Assembly (NCBI RefSeq): GCF_001423125.1
Contig: NZ_LMNW01000036.1
Span: 195,876-249,082, forward strand
Length of the DNA stretch: 53,207 nucleotides
Direction of reading: 5' to 3'
Origin: Duganella sp. Leaf126
GTDB lineage: Bacteria > Pseudomonadota > Gammaproteobacteria > Burkholderiales > Burkholderiaceae_D
How positions within the stretch are numbered: position 1 is the first letter of the stretch; every line of letters starts with the position of its first letter. Both the position numbers and the translations under genes were made by a program. The notes beneath the pieces were generated by a model. The model worked only from the letters and a program-made list of their open reading frames with translations. It made no database searches and was not told where the DNA came from. Of the stretch, positions 8,458 to 16,218 are shown piece by piece.

Positions 8458-9756
8458 TTACAGGGCATTGTAGCCGCTCAGCAGGCTCTGGTTGGACCAA
8501 AGATAATCCCACTCGCCGAAGCGCCCGCAGCTGGCGATGCCGGCGCCGCGCGCCCAGTCCAGCACGCACTGGCGATGCTGTTCCATGCCGCGGTCGAAGA
8601 TCACGTTACCGAAACGCAGCACGCGGTGGTCGAGCACGACGATGTCCTGCGCGGTGGCGATGCCCATCTTTTCCAGCGCCGCCACCGTGTTCTGCTTGAG
8701 CGCGGCGCCGTCGTAGCTGGATTGTTCGCCGCGGCTGTAGATCTCGAACTGCAGCGAGCTGCAGCCATCCGGAGCGTTCTCGGGCGACTTGACCGATGGC
8801 GAGTAGGCGCGGCTGGCCAGGATGTCGTCGTCATAGATGTAGAACCACAAGTCCTTGACCAGCGGCTTGTTGAAGCCCACCGACACCAGGTCGATCGAGG
8901 TGGCCTTGAGCTGCTCGCCCGCCTGCCTGACGGCCGCCGGCGCGTCCTGCGCGATGCGCGCCAGCACCGGCAGCGGCAGGGTGCTGACCAGCGTGCGGTA
9001 GCGCACCTGGGCGCCGTTGGCAAAGTGCACCGTGCGTGCAGCCGTATCGATCGCGGTGGCCGCGTGGCCGGTGCGGATGTCGGCGTCGGCGATCAGCGGC
9101 GCGATGAAGGCCTTGTAGCCGCCCGCCTTCGGATACCGCATTTCCTTGGTGTAGTAGGTGTTCGGGGTGTGCGTGGTCATGGCGCCGAACAGGATCTCGT
9201 CGAGTTCCGCGCGGCGCATGCGCTGGCCGATCCAGTTGGTCGACAGCGCACTGGCCGGCGTGGCCCAGTATTTCTGCGTGTAGCGGATCGGGTAGCGTTC
9301 GGCGATGCCGTCGCCGTACTGGTGGCGCAGCCAGCTTTCGTAGTCGTCGCCGGCCTGCGCCGCAGGACGGGCCAGGAAGGACTTGATCAGGTCCACCTTG
9401 TCGGCCGCGTCGAGCGGAGCCAGGTTGTTCTGCACCGGGTGCTTGAGCCAGCGGTCGCCCTCGAAGCAGTACGAGTCCGACGGGTGGGTGAGGTAGGGCG
9501 TGCTGTCGAAAATGGCGCGCACCTTGTCTTCGGTGGCAAAGCTCAGGTGCACCGCGTGGTCGAAGCGGAAGCCGTCGATGGTGAAGTTGTCGAGCAAACC
9601 GCCGGCGGTCTCGCGCGCCTCGAAAATCACGGCGCTGCGGCCCGTTTCGCGCGCCTTGAGCGCGGCGCCCAGGCCGGCCACGCCGGCTCCGAGGATCACC
9701 ACGTCGAGTTCTTCGATCGCCTCGCCGGCGCTGTTAGCGGTGTGTTCAGTCGTCAT
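8458..9756 (-). CDS. FAD/NAD(P)-binding protein, UDP-galactopyranose mutase/amine oxidase-like
   Basis: This 432-residue flavoprotein has a Rossmann dinucleotide motif VVILGAGVAGLGAAL at about 18-32, the following acidic residue (FEARETAGG), and the second GG motif typical of the amine oxidase and UDP-galactopyranose mutase superfamily. Homologues in polysaccharide loci act on nucleotide sugars or are uncharacterised. The start ATG at 9756 was chosen because the open frame upstream overlaps the reductase gene in an unlikely frame; the gap to that gene is 16 bases. It could be a sugar-ring mutase or a flavin-dependent modification enzyme of the deoxysugar made next door. The reaction is unassigned. 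Confidence 0.75.
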   Translation of the reverse strand: MTTEHTANSAGEAIEELDVVILGAGVAGLGAALKARETGRSAVIFEARETAGGLLDNFTIDGFRFDHAVHLSFATEDKVRAIFDSTPYLTHPSDSYCFEGDRWLKHPVQNNLAPLDAADKVDLIKSFLARPAAQAGDDYESWLRHQYGDGIAERYPIRYTQKYWATPASALSTNWIGQRMRRAELDEILFGAMTTHTPNTYYTKEMRYPKAGGYKAFIAPLIADADIRTGHAATAIDTAARTVHFANGAQVRYRTLVSTLPLPVLARIAQDAPAAVRQAGEQLKATSIDLVSVGFNKPLVKDLWFYIYDDDILASRAYSPSVKSPENAPDGCSSLQFEIYSRGEQSSYDGAALKQNTVAALEKMGIATAQDIVVLDHRVLRFGNVIFDRGMEQHRQCVLDWARGAGIASCGRFGEWDYLWSNQSLLSGYNAL

Positions 9757-9772
9757 GCTGTGCTTGTCGTGA

Positions 9773-10669
9773 TCAATAGCCGGCCAGGTCGCCGTGCAGG
9801 TAGGCTGCCAGGCTGGCGCGCCAGTCCGGCATGTCGGGCCAGCCGAGCGTGGCCATTTTCCAGTTGTCCGCCATCTCGTTGTGCGAGACGCGCGCCTTGC
9901 GGGCGAAGCTGGCCGCAGTCGACGGTTGCACGTCCACCGCGATGCCGGCCAGCTGCACCACGGCCGCCACGTACTCGCAGCGCGAGGCGTTGCCGCTGTT
10001 GACGCAGTTGACCACGCCGGATACGCCGGCCTGCGCCAGGTCGAGCAGGCGCGCCGCCACATCGTGGTTCCAGCACGGCACCCCGCGCTGCTGCGCATTC
10101 GATGCGAGGTGACCTCCGGCCGCCAGCGCGGCGCGCGCTTCGTCGATCCGGCGCGCCACGAAATTCTTCGGGTTGGCGGCGCTGCCGCCAAACAGCCAGC
10201 CCGTGCGCACCACCAGGTTGCGCGCGTCCAGCGCCAGCACGCGCTGTTCGCCGAGCAGCTTGCTGCGGTGGTGGTGCGTGGTGGGCACGGCCTCCTGGTA
10301 CTCGCGGTAGGGCGCATCGCTGCCGGTGCCGTACACGCCCGTGCTCGAGACGAACACCATGCGCACGCCGGCCAGCGCGGCCGCTTCGGCCAGCAGCTCG
10401 GTGAGCAGGAAGTTGTCGCGGTAGCAGTCGTCGGGCGCGGTTTCGCAGGCCTCGACGTTGGTGTTGGCGGCCGCATGGACCAGCACATCGTAGCCGGCCA
10501 GCGCAGGCGCCAGCTGCGCTGCCGTGATGGCCGGCTGGCCAGCTCCGGATCCTGCGAACTGTCCGAGCACGGGCCGCGCCAGCGCGTCGCAGCGGTCGCC
10601 GCGCTGCGCTGCCGCTGCCATCACGGCGCTGCCGAGCAGGCCGCCGGCGCCCGTCAGCCGCAGCTTCAT
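9773..10669 (-). CDS. RmlD-like NAD(P)-dependent sugar reductase (extended SDR) with His in place of catalytic Tyr
   Basis: This 298-residue protein starts with TGAGGLLGSAV, a Rossmann TGxxGxxG motif, and has the VHAAANTNV and FVSSTGVYG segments of RmlD/SDR sugar reductases. The active-site YxxxK reads HHRSK, with His133 where Tyr is expected and Lys137 kept. A single T-to-C change in a TAC codon would give this. It follows a cupin epimerase gene with a 4-base ATGA overlap. By context it could reduce C4 of a CDP-4-keto-6-deoxyhexose. Whether it remains a reductase without the Tyr is open. Confidence 0.8.
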   Translation of the reverse strand: MKLRLTGAGGLLGSAVMAAAAQRGDRCDALARPVLGQFAGSGAGQPAITAAQLAPALAGYDVLVHAAANTNVEACETAPDDCYRDNFLLTELLAEAAALAGVRMVFVSSTGVYGTGSDAPYREYQEAVPTTHHHRSKLLGEQRVLALDARNLVVRTGWLFGGSAANPKNFVARRIDEARAALAAGGHLASNAQQRGVPCWNHDVAARLLDLAQAGVSGVVNCVNSGNASRCEYVAAVVQLAGIAVDVQPSTAASFARKARVSHNEMADNWKMATLGWPDMPDWRASLAAYLHGDLAGY

Positions 10670-11130
10670 GCGTCACCCCACAGTGCGTGGCTTTCCAGCG
10701 GCGCATTGGCCGATTCGAGCGGATCGTGGGCGATGCTGGCGACATTGAGCACCAGGTTCAGGCCCGTGCCGACGCCGCGAAACGCCACCCAGTAACCGGG
10801 CGGCACGGTCAGGCGCGCATACGCGGCGCCGTCGGTCGTGCCCAGCACGTGGCGGAAACGGCGACCGCTGTCGTCGCGCACGTAGAAGCAGACGGCGCCC
10901 TCCGGCACCACCAGGTTCAGCTGCATGCGGCTGTGCTGTTTCCAGCCTTTCACGGCGCCCTGGTGGACGGTGGTGAAATAGGCTTCGCCGAAGCCGGCGT
11001 AGCCGTCGTCGGTGGCCTTCACCGCGTGGTAGATGTCGCCGAGCGGATGGGCGATCCGGCGCAGCGGCGTCAGCAGTGGTAACTGCAGCAGCTGCGGCAG
11101 GGTAGCCGGCTGACCGCTCAGCGCGTCCAT
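10666..11130 (-). CDS. RmlC-like cupin, probable nucleotide-sugar 3- or 3,5-epimerase
   Basis: This protein of 154 residues has the RmlC fold pattern: GDIYHAVKATD, a Gly-Trp-Lys-x-His motif (VKGWKQHSRMQLNLV) and VPPGYWVAF. RmlC proteins epimerise 4-keto-6-deoxy sugar nucleotides. The ATG at 11130 lies 13 bases inside the end of rfbG, and the stop overlaps the reductase start. Placed after rfbF and rfbG, it probably acts on CDP-4-keto-6-deoxyglucose rather than a dTDP sugar. This is shorter than RmlC (about 180), as is usual for the variants in CDP-sugar clusters. Confidence 0.78.
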   Translation of the reverse strand: MDALSGQPATLPQLLQLPLLTPLRRIAHPLGDIYHAVKATDDGYAGFGEAYFTTVHQGAVKGWKQHSRMQLNLVVPEGAVCFYVRDDSGRRFRHVLGTTDGAAYARLTVPPGYWVAFRGVGTGLNLVLNVASIAHDPLESANAPLESHALWGDA

Positions 11131-12221
11131 ACCAGACCCCGCTCGCGCGCGCGTGCCTCGTAGGCGCCGATCTGGGCCTGGGTGAGGGCGTACATGTCGG
11201 CCGCTTCGCGGGAGTAGCGGTAGTACCAGTCGCTGACGAAGCCGACCAGCTCCGCATACTGCAGGTTGGCTTCCCACTTGAGGTGGAACAGCGCCTTGTC
11301 GCAATTGAGCTTGAGCAGGCCGGCCTCGTGGAACGGGATGTTGGCGGTGACCTGGTAGGCGTCGCCGGTGTCGGCGAAGTTCCAGGCGGCGCTCAGGTCC
11401 TTGAGCAGGTCCAGCACGGTGCGGTTCTGTTCCGCACGCGGACCGAAGTTGAACGATTCGCCGTGCAGGCCGGCGTCGCGCGCCAGCGCTGCGCCCAGGG
11501 TCAGGTAGCCGCTCAGCGGCTCGAGCACGTGCTGCCAGGGCCGGGTGGCAGACGGGCTGCGGATTTCCACGGGCCGGCCCTCGGACCAGCCGCGCATGCA
11601 GTCGACCACGATGCGGTCGCGCGCCCAGTCGCCGCCGCCGATCACGTTGCCGGCGCGGCCGGTGGCCACGCGCACGTTGCAGCCAGGCTTGCGCATGAAC
11701 GATTCCACATACGAGTGGATGATCACTTCGGCCGCGCCCTTGGAGCCGCTGTAGATATCGCGCCCGCCCAGGTGGTCGGTTTCCTTGTAGCCCCAGACCC
11801 ACTCGACGTTCTCGTAGCACTTGTCGGACGTGATCATCACTGCCACGCAGTGCGGATTGAGCAGGCGCAGCGCTTCGAGCACATTGGCGGTACCCACCAC
11901 GTTGGTGGTGATGGTGCCGACCGGGTCGCTGTACGACGTCGAGACGATGGCCTGGGCAGCCAGGTGGAACACGAAGTCCGGCTCGAAGTCGGCGATCACC
12001 TTGGTGATGGCAGCCAGGTCGCGCACGTCGCCCAGGTGGTGTTCGATATTGGCGGCCAGCCCGGTCAGGTCGAACATCGACGGTTCGGTGGGCACGCAGT
12101 CGGAAAAGCCGGCCACCGTGGCGCCCAGCTTGAGCAGCCAGGTGGTGAGCCAGGAACCCTTGAAGCCGGTGTGGCCGGTGACCAGCACGCGTTTGCCGGC
12201 ATACGCTTGTTCGAACATCAT
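11118..12221 (-). CDS. rfbG: CDP-glucose 4,6-dehydratase
   Basis: This 367-residue enzyme would convert CDP-glucose to CDP-4-keto-6-deoxyglucose using bound NAD. The Gly-rich motif is VTGHTGFKGSW near the N-terminus, and the extended-SDR active site is YSGSK followed by GAAEVI. The characteristic GRAGNVIGGGDWARDRIV stretch is present. The ATG at 12221 sits in ATGATG, overlaps the rfbF stop and has a GGAAGG-type ribosome-binding site; a second ATG follows at once. A longer reading to 12257 is possible but would lie inside rfbF. Confidence 0.95.
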   Translation of the reverse strand: MMFEQAYAGKRVLVTGHTGFKGSWLTTWLLKLGATVAGFSDCVPTEPSMFDLTGLAANIEHHLGDVRDLAAITKVIADFEPDFVFHLAAQAIVSTSYSDPVGTITTNVVGTANVLEALRLLNPHCVAVMITSDKCYENVEWVWGYKETDHLGGRDIYSGSKGAAEVIIHSYVESFMRKPGCNVRVATGRAGNVIGGGDWARDRIVVDCMRGWSEGRPVEIRSPSATRPWQHVLEPLSGYLTLGAALARDAGLHGESFNFGPRAEQNRTVLDLLKDLSAAWNFADTGDAYQVTANIPFHEAGLLKLNCDKALFHLKWEANLQYAELVGFVSDWYYRYSREAADMYALTQAQIGAYEARARERGLVWTR

Positions 12222-12991
12222 TTCCACACCTTCCACGGCGCCTGGCCCGATTGCCACAGCTGTTCCAGCAGCGTCTTGTCGCGCAGCGTGTCCATCGGCT
12301 GCCAGAAACCTTCGTGCTGGTAGGCGGCCAGCTGGCCGCTGGTGGCCAGCGCTTCGAGCGGCTCGCGTTCCCAGGTCGTGTCGTCGCCGGCGATCAGGTC
12401 GATCACCTTCGGCTTGAGCACGAAAAAGCCGCCGTTGATCATGCCGCCGTCACCTTTCGGTTTTTCCCTGAACGAGCCGACGCGGCCATCCTGGATGTCG
12501 AGCGCGCCGAAGCGGCCGGGCGGGAAGGTGGCAGTCAGGGTGGCATCCACGCCGGCTGCCCGGTGGAAGGCGATGACCCTGGCGATGTCGACGTCGGACA
12601 CGCCGTCGCCGTAGGTGAAGCAGAAATCCTCTTCATCCTTGACATAGTCGCGCACGCGGCGCAGGCGCCCGCCCGTCATCGAGTCTTCGCCGGTATCGAC
12701 CAGCGTCACCTTCCACGGTTCGGCGTAGCGCTGGTGCACATGCATTTCATTGTTGCGCATGTCGAACGTCACATCGGACATGTGTAGGAAATAGTTGGCA
12801 AAATATTCCTTGATGACATAACCCTTGTAGCCGCAGCAGATCACGAATTCGTTGATGCCGTGGTGCGAATACATCTTCATGATGTGCCAGAGGATCGGTT
12901 TGCCACCGATCTCGACCATCGGTTTGGGTTTGAGATTGGTTTCTTCGCTGATCCTGCTGCCCAGGCCACCTGCGAGTATCACGGCTTTCAT
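12218..12991 (-). CDS. rfbF: Glucose-1-phosphate cytidylyltransferase
   Basis: This 257-residue cytosolic nucleotidyltransferase would make CDP-glucose from glucose 1-phosphate and CTP. The N-terminal signature LAGGLGSRISEET and KPKPMVEIGGKPIL are diagnostic, and the length equals the family norm. MINGGFFVL and FWQPMDTLRDK are also family stretches. It is the committing step of the CDP-deoxysugar branch with rfbG. Spacing to the preceding acetyltransferase gene is 31 bases. Confidence 0.96.
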   Translation of the reverse strand: MKAVILAGGLGSRISEETNLKPKPMVEIGGKPILWHIMKMYSHHGINEFVICCGYKGYVIKEYFANYFLHMSDVTFDMRNNEMHVHQRYAEPWKVTLVDTGEDSMTGGRLRRVRDYVKDEEDFCFTYGDGVSDVDIARVIAFHRAAGVDATLTATFPPGRFGALDIQDGRVGSFREKPKGDGGMINGGFFVLKPKVIDLIAGDDTTWEREPLEALATSGQLAAYQHEGFWQPMDTLRDKTLLEQLWQSGQAPWKVWK

Positions 12992-13022
12992 AGCATCCTC
13001 ATCAATTAAATGAACGGCGCAG

Positions 13023-13583
13023 TCAGGCGGTGATGATAGCGCCGTCCGGCAGGTAGGTACGGAATTTTTTGAGTGCGGCCCGGATCGCCTCGTTGCTCAT
13101 TTCGAACAGGTAATCGAGTTCGGTTTCGCCGGTGCGCACGGCGCCCAGGCGTTCGTGGAACCCGATCACGCCGACGTTTTGCTGGCGCACGTCGAAGTGC
13201 GAGCGTCGCAAACCCAGCTGCAGCGCGAAGTCATAGACCATCAGCGCCGACTCCACGCCGAAGCCGCGCGGCGCGGTATCGCTCTTGATCCACGACCCCC
13301 AGCAGAACGAATCGCCTTGCAGGTCATACAGGCGCACCGTGCCCACCGGGGTACCGTCGAGCGTGCAGATGATGAAATACACCTGGCTGTCGTCGTTGGC
13401 GTAACGCGTCAACCAGGCGCGCTGCGCTTCGACATCGGCCGTTGTGCTCGATAGATAACGGCCCTTTTTCTCATCGGTGCGCAAGCCCAGGATGAACGCG
13501 GCATCAGCGACCGTCGCATCGCGGAACTGCAACTGTTTGCCGCGAACCAGCTGCGGCTTACGAAAGGTCAGGCAGCCGCTCAA
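13023..13583 (-). CDS. GNAT-family N-acetyltransferase, probable amino-sugar acetylase
   Basis: This is a protein of 186 residues with a GNAT core: LQFRDATVADAAFILGLR at the start, the GTPVGTVRLYDL strand, and a C-terminal GVIGFHERLGAV motif as in RimJ and WecD-type GNATs. The start is taken as TTG 13583, which overlaps the aminotransferase stop as TTGA. No ATG lies upstream of the conserved domain in a sensible place. Following FdtA- and FdtB-like genes, it should acetylate the 3-amino group of a dTDP-3-amino-3,6-dideoxyhexose. Known FdtC/QdtC acetylases are hexapeptide-repeat proteins, so this is a different fold in that slot. Confidence 0.82.
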   Translation of the reverse strand: MSGCLTFRKPQLVRGKQLQFRDATVADAAFILGLRTDEKKGRYLSSTTADVEAQRAWLTRYANDDSQVYFIICTLDGTPVGTVRLYDLQGDSFCWGSWIKSDTAPRGFGVESALMVYDFALQLGLRRSHFDVRQQNVGVIGFHERLGAVRTGETELDYLFEMSNEAIRAALKKFRTYLPDGAIITA

Positions 13584-14701
13584 ACTGCCGGCCCGATGTC
13601 GGTCAGTGCCGCGCGCACGGCAGCGACCACCTCGGCAGCGTCGTCGAGCGTCATGGTCGGCGATACCGGCAGGCTCAGTACCTCGCGGTGGATCGCTTCG
13701 GCCAGCGGGAAATCGCCTTCGCGGAAGCCGAGTTCTGCGTAGGCAGGTTGCAGGTGCGGCGCCACCGGGTAGTGGACGATGGTGCCGACCTTGCGCTCGG
13801 CCAGCAGTTGCGCCAGGCGGTCGCGCTGCGCGTGGCGTACCACGTACAGGTGCCAGACCGGCTCGGCCCACTCGGGCACGAACGGCAGGGTCAGGCCAGG
13901 CACGCCCGCCAGGTGTTGCTGGTAATACGCGGCGATGGCGCGGCGCTGGGCGTTACCCTGGTCCAGGTGGGGCAGCTTGACGTCGAGCAGCGCTGCCTGC
14001 AGCTCGTCCAGGCGCGAATTGTAGCCGGGCACTTCGTTGTAATACTTGACCTTGGAACCGTAGTTGCGGAATGTGCGGATGCGTTCGGCCAGAGCATCGT
14101 CATTGGTGGTGACGGCGCCGCCGTCGCCAAGGGCGCCCAGGTTCTTGCCCGGATAGAAGCTGAAGGCTGCCGCGTCGCCGAGCTGGCCGACCACGCTGCC
14201 GTTGTTGCGTGCACCGTGTGCCTGGGCGGCGTCTTCGATCAGCTTCAGGCCATGGCGGCTGGCGATCTCGCGCAGCGGCGCCATGTCGGCCGGCTGGCCG
14301 TACAGGTGCACGGCCAGGATGGCGCGCGTGCGCGGGGTGATGGCCGCTTCGACCAGCGACGGATCGAGGTTGTAGGTCGCTTCCACCGGTTCCACCGGCA
14401 CCGGACGGGCGCCGCAATGGCTTACTGCCAGCCAGGTGGCGATGAAGGTATTGCTCGGAACGATGACTTCATCGCCGGGGCCGATGCCGTACGCCTTGAG
14501 GATCAGGAAGATGGCGTCGAGGCCATTGGCTACGCCGATGCCGTGCTTGCTATCGCAATAGGCGGCGAAGTTTTTTTCGAAGGCGGCGGTTTCGCTGCCC
14601 AGTACGTACCAGCCCGAATGCAGCACGCGCTTGAACGCAGCTTCGAGTTCTGCCGCGTGTGCCAGATTGATTGCTTTGAGATCGAGGAAAGGAACGCTCA
14701 T
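13580..14701 (-). CDS. DegT/DnrJ/EryC1 sugar aminotransferase, FdtB/QdtB-like
   Basis: This 373-residue PLP enzyme would transfer an amino group to a 3-keto-6-deoxy sugar nucleotide. It starts VPFLDLKAIN as the family does, has IEDAAQAHGA and the PLP lysine in SFYPGKNLGALGDGGA (Lys186). RLDELQAALL and VWHLYVVR are further family stretches. The ATG at 14701 is 13 bases after the FdtA-like gene stop. The pairing with a 3,4-ketoisomerase points to dTDP-Fuc3N or dTDP-Qui3N. The precise sugar cannot be read from sequence. Confidence 0.92.
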   Translation of the reverse strand: MSVPFLDLKAINLAHAAELEAAFKRVLHSGWYVLGSETAAFEKNFAAYCDSKHGIGVANGLDAIFLILKAYGIGPGDEVIVPSNTFIATWLAVSHCGARPVPVEPVEATYNLDPSLVEAAITPRTRAILAVHLYGQPADMAPLREIASRHGLKLIEDAAQAHGARNNGSVVGQLGDAAAFSFYPGKNLGALGDGGAVTTNDDALAERIRTFRNYGSKVKYYNEVPGYNSRLDELQAALLDVKLPHLDQGNAQRRAIAAYYQQHLAGVPGLTLPFVPEWAEPVWHLYVVRHAQRDRLAQLLAERKVGTIVHYPVAPHLQPAYAELGFREGDFPLAEAIHREVLSLPVSPTMTLDDAAEVVAAVRAALTDIGPAV

Positions 14702-14714
14702 GGTATTTTCTTGA

Positions 14715-15134
14715 TTACTTCTGTGGTTGGCGGGTAGCTGCGACGAATTCGTCGTAGTCGTGATAGTAGTCTTTGGGGTCGTACAGGGTCGATGCCATGA
14801 CCAGGCAGACACCGCCGGACGAGAAGTTTTCCACTTCGCGCCACATCATGCCCGGCACGTACAGGCCGTAGTAGGAGCGGTTCAGCGAGAATTTCTTGCG
14901 GCGCTCGCCATCGTCGACGATGACGTCGAAACTGCCCGACATGGCGACGAACAGCTGTTGCAGTTCGATGTGGCCGTGGCCGGCGCGCGAGGAACCACCC
15001 GGCACGTCGTACAGGTAATACACGCGTTTGAGGTCGAACGGCACGTGGATGCCGCTCTCGATCACGGACAGGTTACCGCGCGGATCGGAGTGCTTGGGCA
15101 GGTCGATGATGCGGCATTGGTCGATATGAGACAT
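14715..15134 (-). CDS. FdtA/QdtA-like dTDP-4-keto-6-deoxyglucose 3,4-ketoisomerase (cupin)
   Basis: This 139-residue cupin matches the FdtA/QdtA/WxcM C-terminal family: DPRGNLSVIE, RVYYLYDVPGG, then GHGHIELQQLF with the active-site histidines, and YVPGMMWREVENFS. It would move the keto group from C4 to C3 of dTDP-4-keto-6-deoxyglucose, creating the substrate for the adjacent aminotransferase. No rmlA or rmlB is in the window, so dTDP-4-keto-6-deoxyglucose must come from elsewhere. Length fits the family. Confidence 0.92.
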   Translation of the reverse strand: MSHIDQCRIIDLPKHSDPRGNLSVIESGIHVPFDLKRVYYLYDVPGGSSRAGHGHIELQQLFVAMSGSFDVIVDDGERRKKFSLNRSYYGLYVPGMMWREVENFSSGGVCLVMASTLYDPKDYYHDYDEFVAATRQPQK

Positions 15135-15155
15135 AAATTCTTTCGAAATGACAGG

Positions 15156-16037
15156 TCAGGCTTGCTGTAGAGTGGCCGCATAGTTGCGATAGCGCTGGTG
15201 CGCCGGCGCCATCTGCGCGAAGACGTCGTGCAGACGGGCGCTGACGTCGGCGACCTGGCCGTCCAGCGCGAGCAGCTCTTCGGTGTTGATGGCGCCGGTT
15301 TCGTGGCTGACGACCAGCAGGTCGATATAGTCCGAAAAACAATTGCCGAAATGCGGGTTGGCATTGATGTTGGAATTCGATGCGAGCCTGGGGTCGTGGC
15401 GGAAATAGCTGAGTTCCTCGTCGAGATAGAACGCCAGGCCGTCGCGCGCGAGGTTGATGTAGGCGGCCACGTCCGCCAGGCCGCGCGTGAAATCGTGACG
15501 GCCGATGCGGAACAGGTCCTTGTAGCCGACCGCCCACAATTTGTCGCGGCGAAACATGATGCTGGAAAACTCGCCGACGAAATTACGCATGCCCAGGGCC
15601 ATCGAGCGCTGCAGGTCGCGTCCCGCTAGACTGCCGCTGGCCTGGTACGGCCGGCGCGCATCGGTGCGCTGGTTGTCGGAATCGATGACTTGCGAAGCGG
15701 AAAATACCAACTGGTGCTCGGGCGACATCTCCATCGCCGCCACCATGCGCTCGATACAAAAAGGATGAAGCAGGTCGTCGTCGAATAGCGGCTTGATGTA
15801 CTGGCCCTTGGCCGAGAACAGCGCGGAGAGCACATTGTCCTCGCGCGTGACCGTGTTGCGCTGATAGATCACACCGGGAAAGCGGGCGCAGATATCCTTG
15901 ATGTCCTCGCCGGGACAGTTATCGCTGACCAGGATTTCCGTGTTCAGGTACGTCTGCCCGATTGCCGTCCGCAGACACGCCTCGAAGTGGGCGACCTTGT
16001 ACGATGGGATGACAATGCTGACTTTGGGCAGGGACAT
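15156..16037 (-). CDS. Family 2 glycosyltransferase
   Basis: This 293-residue protein has a GT-A fold start (VSIVIPSYKVAHFEACL), QTYLNTEILVSDN, and an Asp-rich metal/nucleotide site FDDD before LLHPFCIERM. No membrane helix is evident, so it acts at the cytosolic face. It is the first gene of the dTDP-aminosugar run, with 21 bases before the FdtA-like gene. A 181-base AT-richer spacer (16038-16218) separates it from the fusion protein gene and could hold a promoter, but I see no clear one. Donor and acceptor are unknown. Confidence 0.88.
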   Translation of the reverse strand: MSLPKVSIVIPSYKVAHFEACLRTAIGQTYLNTEILVSDNCPGEDIKDICARFPGVIYQRNTVTREDNVLSALFSAKGQYIKPLFDDDLLHPFCIERMVAAMEMSPEHQLVFSASQVIDSDNQRTDARRPYQASGSLAGRDLQRSMALGMRNFVGEFSSIMFRRDKLWAVGYKDLFRIGRHDFTRGLADVAAYINLARDGLAFYLDEELSYFRHDPRLASNSNINANPHFGNCFSDYIDLLVVSHETGAINTEELLALDGQVADVSARLHDVFAQMAPAHQRYRNYAATLQQA

Positions 16038-16218
16038 GATGGCTGAGTAAGGATGACGGCGGTAATCAGCCTTCCTGGCGGTAGCGCGCGCCAGGGACGA
16101 GGCATGGCGTAGGGGTTCCGACTGGTATTCCGACGTATTTCGAAGTTAATCCGAAATCAATCTTTGATCATGACAGAATAAATTCTGCATTGCAAGTACA
16201 GCACGGCACAGGTGCCGA

